DNA of 64,000 bases, from positions 1,860,001 through 1,924,000 of the forward strand of contig CM114273.1 in NCBI GenBank assembly GCA_050084515.1, given 5' to 3'. The DNA is from Blasia pusilla. Lineage: Eukaryota; Marchantiophyta; Marchantiopsida; Blasiales. Shown one piece after another: positions 12,347 through 23,450 of this stretch (the first letter of the stretch is position 1; every line of letters begins with the position of its first letter). The position numbers were made by a program, and so were the translations under genes. The notes under the pieces are model-generated. The model ran no database searches, was not told where the DNA came from, and worked only from the letters and a program-made list of their open reading frames with translations.

Positions 12347-12431
12347 AAAGAGGGAGAGGTGTTTGGTTTGAGCGCAACTTGTTTTGAACGGCCCCCTCTT
12401 AGATTATAATCCATTTCTGACCCGAGGATGA

Positions 12432-12628
12432 ATAGGCGTGAGGGGGACACGCGTGTTGTCTTCTTTTAATTATATACTTCAATATAATTGAAAGAGCACA
12501 TGTTATGCCTAAACATGTTAAGTCATCTGTTAAATACTACATGTGTCAACATCAGAAGAGGAAAAAATGTACACGTGTCAACGTAAGAGGAGGGGTTCTC
12601 AAACCCCATCCTCTTTTAATAATATAGA
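12432..12628 (-). mobile_element. Helitron-type 5' terminus (partial element)
   Basis: Read on the minus strand from 12628 inward, the sequence starts TCTATATTATTAAAAGAGGA, followed by a GGTT-GAACC pair and TTGACACGTGT. The same order is found at the 5' end of the complete mini-Helitron at 41660-41864. The base outside (A on the minus strand) fits Helitron insertion between A and T. I could not find the matching CTAG 3' end, so the left limit given here is arbitrary. Confidence 0.45.
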
Positions 12629-12639
12629 TGTAAATATTT

Positions 12640-15290
12640 TTAGTTTAAACGTACGAGAAATTGAAAGAAAATAATGAGGAGGATTTTCCTCTTTTGAGGT
12701 ATAGTAAAAAACTTTATGAACCCAAGTGAGTACCTCCTAAGCGGGTTGACACTTACGGTGAATTACTTAGCAAGGCACAAAAATACAACCATAACATCAA
12801 TATGAGATTTTTTTTATTTGCTACCCCCACCCTCTATTTTAAGGTCAGAATTACTTTGAGTATGACTCAAAAAGGCTAGGGGAGTGGAGGAGTCTCAAAA
12901 TTAAGGTCTTGTTATCCACTTTAGCTTCTTGTCTCTTGGGAACTACAAACATCTACAAAATGCAAAAAATTGCTTAAGTTCATCTCACACATTCTCTTTT
13001 TTGGAGAATGGAGGATCCTTTCATATGATTCCCTTTCCAAAACTATCTACAATCAATATTATTACGGGAGAGTGCCTTCTTGGTCTGCAAACAGGTCTCT
13101 GGTTTTTTTGCAAACCTCTCTAATCACCATTACTCTAGTGAGAGATGGAGAGGGTCCATCCCTTCACTTTCTACAAGAACTCATAGGATTAGAGTCTACC
13201 TCCTTCTCCCTCCTCTCTCCATAAACTCTAGTTTATTTCTTATGCCCTCTACTATCACATGTTAAAACATTTTTAAAAACATTTTTATGAAGTTCTCCCT
13301 TATTGAAGATTTATTCGTCTTCTCCTACTTGGGAACCTGTTAAAAACTAACAATTTGTTTCCCATGCAATTCACTAGGTCAAAGGGATGCGATGCAAATG
13401 AAAAATTATAACTTATTGAGAAAACTTATTGAAATGATAAATTATTGAAGTAATTATCTTCATCATCCTAACTTTGCTAAAAAGAAAAAAGACCTTTTCC
13501 TTCTTGATTTTGCAGAGAGTAGAAGTCCCCCTTCTCATTTCCCCATTTATAAAAGAAAGTTATTGTTATCAATTTGAAAACAAAGTGTTACAGAATTCTT
13601 TTATTCCCCTTCTTATCTTTCACACACATTTTTTTTTTTTTCCAAAACAAAGCTCAATGTTCCCACCCCAACAAACTCAAAAAATTATTTTAACTATTGG
13701 GAGTGTTTTTTGAGAAGATCGGAGAAAAAGGAATAGGGTGGAGAGAAGTATCTTTATATTTGTTACTTTTCCAAAATCTATACTATTAAAAAAGTTATTA
13801 GTAAAACTAATGCATGAACCAAATAGTAGTAAGAAAAATCAACGGAAGAGTTAAAGTCTATGACACATTTTTCCCTGTATTTTTCTATAACTCTCTTCTT
13901 AAAAGAATAGTGTGAAAGAGGTTTCTTTGTTAAAGATGATTTTTTAAAATTAAAATTTCAAATTTTGAAAATTCATTCTTAAGTTATTTGCCCTTCTCCT
14001 ACACAACATTGAACACTTTTAAAAAAAATTCTAAGGATGGCTTCTTTTTCAAAAAAATCCATTTCTATCGTTCCATCCCCTTCAAAATTAAACATATGAA
14101 AAAAGAATTCTCATAAAACTATGGATGTTGAAAATTTTAAGAAACTCCCTCCTATTAAAAATTAAAAACTGGAGAGAAGGAATTGTGGAACTTCACTTTT
14201 GGATGTTTATCTCTTCTATCTTCCCATGAATTTTTTTTTCTTGTTGCACCCATCAAGGAAATATTTTTCTATTATCACCCTTACCGTTTGAAGTTTGGCA
14301 ATGTGCACGTGGCATGTTAGGAGGTGGAGAAGAAGAGAGCCCAAAAGAAAACAATAATTTCAACCACATATATTGAGAAATGCTACCCACTCCACACTCA
14401 TTTCCACTCAAGATCACTTTGATTTAACCATGGTTATATAGTTTCCCTCTTTGTCACACTTGTGCTAATGGCCATATTATAAAATGAAAGTATAATATCT
14501 ACACTATTATGGTCAATCCAATATGCAAAAGATAAGTAATAGAAAGGTTTTTATTTTTATTTTTACATTTGAAATTTGAATTCAAATCTATAGTATTATT
14601 AGACAGTGTCTTCTTGATTTGTAAACACCTCTCTACTTGATATGTGGCAACCGAGAAGAAAGAAAATATTTCATATTCTATGGGAAACAAGAAATTTTTT
14701 TCCGTTCTACGGGCAATAAGAAAAAAAATTTATGTGCAACATGATTAGTCCCTACAGTCATGTGTGTGATACGGACTGCACACTAATTTTGGGAAGGGGC
14801 AAATGGTTCAATTAATGAAGAATGGGTATTATATTATGGAAGAAGTGGGATATTATTTGAACTTTAGAGAGGAGTGAAATTTTATGTTAACCTTAAGGAA
14901 GTGTGATGCGAATAAATTATTGGAGAATGGAAGATTATTTTCTATTTTTTTAATCCATATAATTATTAATATTTAATTTGAACACAAAATCAAATAATAA
15001 AAATGAGAAAAACCATAATGGAGAATTTGGAACTTCTCATTTGATTCCTGATTTGTAAACACCTCTGTTTACAAATCATGAAAATGATGTTTGACACATG
15101 AAAATCGGATAACAAGAAAATATTTCGTACTTAAAAGAAAATTTAATTTATGCGAAACATTTCATATGCTAAAAAAATACACTAAAAGAATTTTCATATG
15201 TGTTTTTTTTTTTCCCTTTCGTTGCAAAGGCGCTTACTACTTTCTCGAAGAGGTTTGGGCGAAGAGTTTCGCATAAATACCATCATTCAC
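12640..15290. other. AT-rich intergenic DNA
   Basis: Strongly AT-rich, with many T and A runs and no coding signal. Blocks near 12010-12080 and 14695-14760 (both with a TTCCGTTC-AC-GGG core and a later TTAGTCCCT/CTAGTCCCT) look like diverged copies of one repeat. Confidence 0.45.
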
Positions 15291-16404
15291 ATGGCCACAC
15301 AAGTCTCCTCCCAGACCAAACTGCGCATGAGATGCTCAACTACTACGGAGGAACACAAACTGCGAACGCCCTCCGCCCCTCGACCCAAATCCCAGCGTGT
15401 TTCGATTCGAGCGTTTCTGGAGCCAGAGATGAGCGAGTCCGCCGTGAAGGAAGCTTGCTCGATTCTCTCAGAACGCTTCAGTCATGCAGGATCATCTGAG
15501 GTAAGTTTGCGGCGTCATCCGAGACGAATGGAAGGCCAATTGCCTACTGAAACGGGCGGGGGATCGAAGTCTCCTACTCGATTGATAAACACGAACATGT
15601 GTAGAAAGCGTAAAGCACAGATGGGAAGAAAGCCATCGCGGAGTGAAATGAGCCTTAGTCCTCGGTAAGCGGAATGTGAAGGAGTTATCTCAGCGACTTC
15701 GAAGGTCTCGTTGGAAACCTTCCCTTCCCTTCCCTTCCCCTCCCTTCCCTTCTGAGAATACCTACGCATGGCTGCGGATAGAACGAAATGGACAGTGTCG
15801 GAGTCTCTGGCCCCTTAACTGCACAACTGAATTGGAGGAATTCAACGCTGCGGGCGACAGAGATGTGAGTGCGTGAATAATAATGGTGGAGAAGAAGAAA
15901 GGAAAAAGGAGAAGTAGAAATGGCAGTGAGTACAGAGTGAGCGAGTGACCTTAAAGAAAGGAAACGATGTGTTCACCTGGGAGATGCTGCACTTAGAAAA
16001 ATCCGAGTTCCCACGGCGAGTGTCTACCTGGGACTAGGGTAACGTAGAGAATACCTGGACCAGAGCCGAGCTCATACGGGGGCGCACCGACATGACAATT
16101 GAGCCCTGTATTAGGTTACAATCGACGGCCATGGCGGAACGCCTTCAGGAGGATTGCGCTATCCTTCATTTCCGCTGCCGGCATCTCTGAGCCTTCTCAA
16201 GAATTTCTCTGCTGCAACTGTCTCCCATTTTTTTTGCGGAGCTCAATTAGGGAAACAATTGGTACGGATTTGATTTTGTAAATCAGTTCCCTCTTGTCAT
16301 CATCATTACTACAGGTGAGCGGTTTCCCAGTAATTTACGAGAGTGGTCTGATCACGGAGAGCGTTGAACAGACGGTGGGTGAGCTTGATCACCGAGGATA
16401 TTAG
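15291..16404 (+). CDS. Short two-exon coding unit upstream of the dynein gene (hypothetical)
   Basis: ATG 15291 opens a 210-nt frame (70 residues) that ends exactly at a consensus donor, GAG|GTAAGT at 15501. A good acceptor (CATTACTACAG) precedes 16315, and the frame continues in phase as VSGFPVIYESGLITESVEQT to TAG at 16402-16404, giving 99 residues with a basic Ser/Thr-rich N terminus. I recognise no family. Its stop is only 12 nt before the ATG proposed for the dynein chain at 16417. Alternatively a strong donor at 16379 (G|GTGAGC) would splice it in phase onto the dynein coiled-coil exon at 16967. It could be a separate small gene, an upstream ORF or an alternative first part of the dynein gene. 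Confidence 0.35.
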
Positions 16405-16416
16405 ATAGACGAGGAA

Positions 16417-19400
16417 ATGGGTCCAAAGAAGAAGAATCCTCAGCAGCAAGGAGGACCTCCGAAAATGACCAAGAAAGGAAGAGCACTTGCCAGAAAAATT
16501 GAGAGAGGCACGGCTCCATCTCATTCCCTAAACCCTCGTCTTCGGTTTTTCGAAGCATTGTTGACTTGATGTGGTGGGAGTCTCGCTCATATGAGTTGTT
16601 GCAAGACCAATTGCAACCTTAGCTACAGGACTTCAGGGATCTGGGATTTCGTACAGGGCACGATGAAAGTGAGTGAAGTTCAAACCGTATGTTGCGCTGA
16701 CGTTTTATGATCTCTCTTGCCTTGTACAGAGAGATGGAAAGAAGTTGCTCGGAGAATGGAGCAAGGTGGAGAATCTATTCTTCCTCCCATTTGAGAGCAG
16801 TCAATACCTGTATTCATAAGGCATGGAGATATTGAGTACCAGTATGGAAATCACGATAATGAGCAGGAGGATGCTGCTGTTGTAGTTAGAGGGAATGCGA
16901 TTGAAGCCATCTCAGTTGGCCTTTCATCCAGCCATTGATCGTTGGACCCTGCCAACTTGCTTGCAGAGCGCCTTCAAAGAGAGGTTGAGGAGATTGCGCG
17001 CAAGAAGGAGGAGGAAAGGATCGCTAAAGAATTGCATGAGGCATGGGTGAAGGCAGAAGAAGATCGCTTGAAAGCTGAGAAGGATAGCATGAAGGAGTTT
17101 TATGATTGGCGGAAAGCAGAGATTATCCGGATTGAAGCTGAGGCTAAGGAGGCTTCAGACGTATGTCATCACCCGTAAGTGGGACAGAAGTCATGCTTGT
17201 CGAAAGCTAGAACTAGGATTCATTGATCACAGGCTTTAGTTTCTCTCTTGAGGCTCCTTGCTTTGTAGATGGTCTAGAACGGATGTAGGTCGGTTTCATC
17301 TGAGCATGAGAGACGTGGTTTCGTCTCTGATGAGTGGGGATTATCTCAGCAAAATCTCTCGTTTCCCATAGTTCTCTCTTAGCCGCACAGAATTTCGGTC
17401 CTGCCAAAGTATGTTTGAGTTCAATTTCCTGAGAATGAGACGAAGGATGTTTTGCAGTGGAAGCGGTATCTGGAAAGCTCCAGACTGCCACACGCATCCA
17501 ACGAGGCCGCACTTAATACTTTTCTAGCCGCCATGCGGGAGACTTTTGACACAGATCTTGACCAACTGATCGAAACTTTGATTGACATCTCCACGGTGAG
17601 ACGCATCTTCTTTTCTGCTAATTCTGCGGATTCGATGCACAAATCTTCATCGTTCAGGTTTGGGAATGGACAATCTTCATCTACGCTGCCTACTCCGTCT
17701 ACGGAGCAAATGCATTGGGTTGGGCTATGGCGTCCAAGACCTCTTCTTCACTGATTCTCGCTTGCTGCCGTGTGTCCAGGTCGCGACCGGAGCAGAGGAG
17801 ATCTGCCTGACTCAAGAGCAAAAGGGAAACGGTGATGGAGTAGCAATGTAATATACATGAAATGTGGTACAAATAGAACATAGATCGTTCGTCACTAACA
17901 AACAAGCATGAACCAATGTCAAAGGAAGGAAAGAGGGAATATAGTTCCTGACCGTCTCCTCTTAATTTTGATTTCCAGCATCCATTGATTGTTGCATTTC
18001 TGAAGCCCTCGCTCACAAGGACTCTCAACTGCTTATCGAACAGGCCATGAGACTGTGCGCTTAACATCCAGAAATGTACTCCCGTAGATTCTTCTGAAAC
18101 CCGCAACTCAGTTCTAGAGACGCAGTGAAAAGCTCGCATTATGGTCACTTCTAAGCTTACCTGAGTCTGACACGGTAATAGCATGGGCGGCGAGTTTCAG
18201 ATATAGGAACTACATGCAGTCCCTTCAAGAGCTGGCGGATTGGCGTCTCGATCAAGCCACAGTATATTTACTTCATGTGAGCTACCGCTAGTGGCTACCT
18301 TCAGTCTGTTGTCATCACTAGTGCTTACACGGAAAACCAACCACAGTCTATGTGTATGAAATGCATCTGAAAAGCAGGTGCAGCGTCAATTAAGTACTGT
18401 TAGTGGAACACTAGATATAGCCCCTCATCGGAAAACCGTTCCAAGGGTATTATGAAGGGAAATAAACGTTTTGTGACTTCGTCTGGAAGGTGGGTTATAA
18501 GAGGTTACCTCCTTGGAAGCTAATTGTGTTCAGATATCACACGAGTATTGGAGGGAGAAGAGTGAGAACATCTTCTGCGCCAAGGCGGGAGGCTGGAAAG
18601 TAGCATTTTGGATCAATCATCCGAAGAACCCTCGTTTTCGACTCCTGGACCTTCCGGCTGTGGATGTTGCGATGAATCTTCCCAAACAGTTTGCGTTGGC
18701 GAATGTTGCTATTCGTTTGCAACACAGGATGGCAGATCCTGTGCTCAAGTCCAATAATTCCTACATGGCAATTGTAAGTGCGAGTCTCTTCTGTCATACA
18801 TACAGCTGCTGAAGCTGATTGATTTGACTGCGTTTGACCGTACGGCAATTCATGGGTGTCACTTCTCTACTACAGGTGCCGTAATCTTTGCGGCAGTTCT
18901 GTGATGTAGGGTGGAACGTTTGTGATTGATGTCCTAGGATTGCCACCACCCTCCAAAATGGTGAAGAATTGGACTTTAGATCAAGGTTCGTCTTACCTTC
19001 TTCGCCTGATGGTCAGGACCAAGCATTTCTGGAAAAATATCCGGGGTTGTTGCTGAGTTACTTCTTGCAGTTGAAAGTAGCAGCGATGGAGCAATAGGGA
19101 ATGAAGTTGTGTAAGAACCAATCTAGTGTGTTCGCAGTTACGGTTGCATGACTTAGGGCCAATCTTTTTCTGTTCGTAGAGTTGATTGGTCATTCATTAA
19201 CTGCTCCTGCAAATATTCTTTGGAGTGATCGTGTTTGAGCTGTGCTAGCAAATCCGTAGTTATTTGTTTTGAGTCATGATGCTTGCGGCTGAAAGCTCAT
19301 GGCTTGTGGCAGTGTCTTCATCTCTATCTTCTCTTATCAGGGTTGGATACCCAATTCCTGTGATTGGACAACTACCTCCGGCACCGGGAGCTGTACTACC

Positions 19401-21621
19401 TATCGGAGTTGTATTCTTTCTCCCAGATTACATTATCCATTTGAACACTAATCCGGAAATTGGTTGGTGGGATGAGGTATGCACTCCCCCACGAATTGCC
19501 TGGCCATTGCTGCGCTCATTGTTTGTACCTAGTACAACCATAGCTTTCAATGGAGCACAACCAACAAGCCTATGAGTAAACAAAAGAGAGATGTAACACA
19601 CCTCATCAGCTAAATGGATCTTTTTGCATCAAGTTGGAGGAAGTTATTTCAGGTTTGGGTCTCAAACTAAGAGGTTTACCTGCACTTTGCAATCAGGAAC
19701 AAGGAGAATGGCAAACAGAGGGCATCACTGACATTTTGTATGAAGCAGATGCACGAAAAGTGTCAATACAGACAACCAAAGCAAAAACATTGGCTGTCAT
19801 CATCGTAATTACCATTTCAAGCACACTCTCGTTCTCCCTTTTGTTGCTCACCTGGCGTAATCTGTTCAGAAAACCAGCAACGAATTACCAAGATGTCCCT
19901 TACTACCTTCACTCACTGTTACTCACTTGGTCATGGGACAGAACCGCGTGAAGCAGTTCCCGTTTTTGTCTTGGAACATACGACCTATATCTGATCATGG
20001 AGCCTTAATGACCTTGACCACCCCCTTGATGGTCTTCACCATTGAAATAGGAGTTGGATGGTGCAAACTCAAGTCTCCTGTATTTCCAGAATGCAAGTCC
20101 TTTGCAGAACAAGAGGTTCCACCGAAAGTCATGTTGAAGGTAACACACATCAATCAGGTCTACGAAGTCCCCAAAGACAATCTGTTGTATGATCCATGTG
20201 CTCCTGACATGCAGTCACGTGAAAATTTAAGGAATCCTTTCCGAAATGATGAGGAGAAGTGTACTCCGTCTCGAGTTTTGGAAGTTGTGAGAATTCAAAG
20301 ATTGCAAATTTTAGTCGTTCTGTTAAGAACCATTCAAATTCTGGGACTTGCCTGAATCTCGGCGTTGTGTTGCCGCACAGAAGTGGCCACAGTCGATCTT
20401 CGTATTCAATTCCAGACTTCCAACTTTCTCAAAACCGTCTTACATGTCTTTCTGTCAGTACGTCTTCATTCTTGCCCATGCACAGCTGTATGGCAGGACA
20501 ACAAACCCGTAAACTTGAGATGCTTTGGCTTGTTTTGTTGGAGCTCAGAGATTCTCCAAGTGCGGAATTCACCTCCTGCCCAGTGATGATGATGCCGAGC
20601 ACATAAAGGCTTCAGTGAAGGTGAGAGCAAGTCATTTGTCTGCATTACAGATGCTTAAAATGCCGATCACATAGGCCTCAAAGTAGAGTAGGCTGAGCTG
20701 ACAACTCCTGTTCGGCGAAGTAGCAAAGATAGGCAGTTCCAGATCTTCTCTCTGGGGTCTGGATTTGGGCTTCACCTGCATCTTGCTATTGTGAAGGACG
20801 GAGACCTGGAGCGATTCACTTGTCTCGACATGTCACTTGCGGCACCAGCATTTACGATAGCAAGCAGCAGATGGAATGCCTCTCTAGATAAAGACCACTG
20901 CCTTGTACGGCTATTAGAAGTACCTGAGCCTGTTGCTCCCCCTACTTTGGAGAAGGTGCAGAACCATGAGCATCTAATCCCCTCAGTCATGGACTTAAGG
21001 CAACTTTGTTTTCGACAAGTAATGTCATCAAAGCGTAAGAGATTTATCTGAGTAGATTACCGGCACTTTACTCGAGAGGCGGAAAGATCTATCGTTAGAG
21101 CCGAGTCCAGTACCACAGAGTCAGACACAGTTATCCTACTAACTGCAATCCTTGGATTTGTGTTTCAGAGCAAAGTGCTGAAAACACTGAACTACACGAT
21201 TAAAGGCAGTGCTCTGGCTGAGCTATCTGAAAACGCCACAGATTACACTGAAGTTCTACTCACGGACGTAAGATTCGATACTCCATCGCCTTCCGGCAGA
21301 CAATAACGGACCCATCGTAGTCTTAGAATGGCTTCTGTGACTGTCTTCAGCTTCAAGAACATGCATGCAAGCCTGAAAAATTGGTCGCGAAGGCTCTCTC
21401 TAGTGTTTTCCACACTCGCGAGATCTCTCGCTATACATTTAAATTGACGGCTGCTGACATCTGATCGTGGTGTGATGCAGCACCATGCCAGCCTACTTTT
21501 AGCCCTGAGGGGCCGCGTTATGGAGGAAAGTATCAAGAAAATCGAGAAAGGCAATGCAGCCTTCACTGAGTGTGTGAAGGACCTTGCATATGCATTGAGA
21601 CTTTTCAGTTTTGGACCTTGA
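16417..21621 (+). CDS. DNAI7: Axonemal inner-arm dynein intermediate chain, DNAI7/IC97 (CASC1) family
   Basis: Sixteen exons in phase: first from ATG 16417 (3' limit uncertain, 16507 or 16537), then 16967-17160, 17458-17595, 17780-17831, 17979-18054, 18201-18276, 18534-18773, 18910-18985, 19071-19110, 19341-19476, 19697-19804, 19942-20139, 20549-20620, 20692-20955, 21169-21267, 21481-21621; about 670 residues (human CASC1 is about 700). The order fits the family: a Lys-rich start, a charged coiled coil (ERIAKELHEAWVKAEEDRLK), WKRYLESSRLP, the AFWINHPKNPRFR strand region, GGTFVIDVLGLPPP, WWDE/EWQTEGITDILY, and a C-terminal helix ending ECVKDLAYALRLFSFGP. IC97 sits on inner dynein arms of motile cilia. 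In a plant it should act only in sperm flagella. No stop or frameshift was met, so it appears functional. Confidence 0.8.
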
Positions 21622-21709
21622 TCAGGCTGTGTTTCAGGACCTTAACATGCACTCTTTCTCTCTCTCTCTCGCTGTGTCTTTGGACAAGAAATCACTTCAT
21701 TCATTCATC

Positions 21710-21711
<2 letters not shown>

Positions 21712-21758
<47 letters not shown>
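21712..21758 (+). repeat. (CT)n microsatellite
   Basis: Uninterrupted CT dinucleotides directly 3' of the dynein stop codon. A second, shorter CT run lies at 21837-21855. Confidence 0.9.
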
Positions 21759-21761
<3 letters not shown>

Positions 21762-22507
21762 ATGACAGGCACTACCTAATGAGTACACTCTCTCTCGCAC
21801 AAAAGGGACGATAAATCCAGTCGTTCATTCATTCATTCTCTCTCTCTCTCTCTCGCTGTTTGAAGACCAGTACGACGCTTATTATCTGATTTTGCAGCCT
21901 TCGGTCTACTTTGTTGTGACCACTGGTCACACTGACCTTGAAAGCTGGACGTCGACTGCAACTTCCGAGCTCCATGATTGCAATCCTCGTTCCAACCGGA
22001 TGCAAAAGTTGAATATGCATCCAGAGTGGAATACGCCTTTCTCAAACAGAACAACTTTCCACCAGTCGCGCGTGCTCAACTTCCCCTAGAGATCACCTCG
22101 GGATCAGCATCGTAAACTCATCCACTCTCCGTCTAGGCATAATCTTCGCTGTACCATGCAATGCAACAATCATGAATAAGTAATGTTACGGCCTGTCATC
22201 AGACTGTAAAGACAAGCTTGACTTCGCAAGAATCGGCAGGATGCACTATGGCGTCTCAAGTAGGGCCTCGTGCGGCCATAGGAAGTCGTTACGCCTTACG
22301 GATGTGGAAAGTAGTGCGGGGTGCAGCAGGTGGAAGCAGGCGGATGCTGCTGCGGCCACAAACCTGCCCTAGCATTGCGACCCCTCTTTTGCGTCACGAT
22401 ATTCATTCTGAAACACCCGGACTCCAGCCGTCCCACGACGGGACAAGGGGCTGAGCCGTAATCGCCACTCGTCCAAGAAGGTACGTTCCAGCTCATGTGC
22501 TTTCCAT

Positions 22508-22566
22508 AGACACCTTTTAGGGTCGCTAAAAGCATGTGTGTAGCATTTAGCAGCTCGTGTGCCTTC
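22508..22566 (+). repeat. Imperfect direct repeat flanking element B, left copy
   Basis: AGACACC-TTAGGGT-GCT-AAAGC-GTGTAG-ATTTAGCA recurs at 22819-22876 with several substitutions, on the other side of the inverted-repeat element at 22572-22812. Confidence 0.6.
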
Positions 22567-22571
22567 AAGGT

Positions 22572-22812
22572 CCCGGTCCCATGCGGCCGGCTCCCATAGA
22601 AGTCACAATCGAGGTAGCCGTGATCGTCGTACAACAACCGTGTTATCTCTTTAACGTCGTTTGGAAATAGGTGGTAATAAGGTTGCAAATTTTGCGCCTT
22701 GTGTTTTGACGGCGCAAATTACGTTCGGGTCTCGTAAAAGCTATCCGTCGGATCAAGAAAGATTTGGAACCTTGGGGCCCGGTCCTGGCGACCTCGGCCG
22801 CATGGGACCGTG
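22572..22812. mobile_element. Small inverted-repeat element (MITE-like), copy B
   Basis: Same 17-bp left arm as copy A (22572-22588); the right arm at 22796-22812 matches it inverted except near the outer end. Interior blocks match copy A (GGTGGTAATAAGGTTGCAAA near 22670 and the block before GGCCGC). At about 241 bp it is shorter than copy A and has no coding capacity. Confidence 0.6.
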
Positions 22813-22818
22813 TCCCAA

Positions 22819-22876
22819 GAGACACCCTATTAGGGTTGCTGAAAGCCTCCGTGTAGTATTTAGCACGTTGTCCAAA
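22819..22876 (+). repeat. Imperfect direct repeat flanking element B, right copy
   Basis: Partner of 22508-22566. It is too long to be a target-site duplication, so it suggests a local segmental duplication or a larger composite element. Confidence 0.6.
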
Positions 22877-23179
22877 TGGGGGTGAGGATTGTCATTCACA
22901 ATGTTATGCGAGTCATCATGTTGAGATGTGTTTGCGAGAGTGGCTTCCACGTGCAGAGAGAGACACTATTCCAAGCGGGACTCATTTATCTGTGTTGATA
23001 TTTATATGACATGAGAGGTTGAGGTGGTGGTGGCGGACGTTGTAATAAGGGATCCTACATGGTAGATTGTGTGAGCCCAAGTGGTAGTACAAGGATGATT
23101 GCTACAAGAAGGGGCAGTGACGATGAAGAAGCCCCATCTCTATAGTCGACTTCATGATTGACATTGATTCGTCCCCATA

Positions 23180-23450
23180 GCTATAGAGATGAATGGCGCT
23201 ATGGGGGAGAGGTTTGACTCATTCGTTACGGATTGCGCTCCTTATCTCCGGTCGAGAAATGTCTTTTCCCTGGCTACTGCGAATCTTTATTGTAGGAAAC
23301 GGGTCTCCATAAATTAGCAGCGCGCCCAAGCCAATGCGATTTTACGGCTGGCTCGCGTTGTGGGAGATGTAGACACTAGAGGCCCACTTAGTGGTAGTCA
23401 TGTCTCTCTAGATTTTGTTGATATTAATGTCTCTGTTGTTGGTACCCTCT
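23180..23450 (+). pseudogene. Eroded coding remnant, family unknown
   Basis: Translates with few interruptions into protein-like sequence (for example CAPYLRSRNVFSLATANLYC, then ILRLARVVGDVDT), broken by a stop near 23318. It is probably a piece of a transposon gene. I cannot name the family. Confidence 0.25.

Noticed and set aside
17699-18184. 161-residue minus-strand frame inside the dynein gene
   Set aside because: It is antisense to exons that join in phase on the plus strand. No recognisable domain.
3330-22812. Idea that the two CCCGGTCCCATGCGGCC elements are the two ends of one 19-kb transposon
   Set aside because: Each locus has its own pair of inverted arms and shared interior, so they are two small copies rather than two ends.
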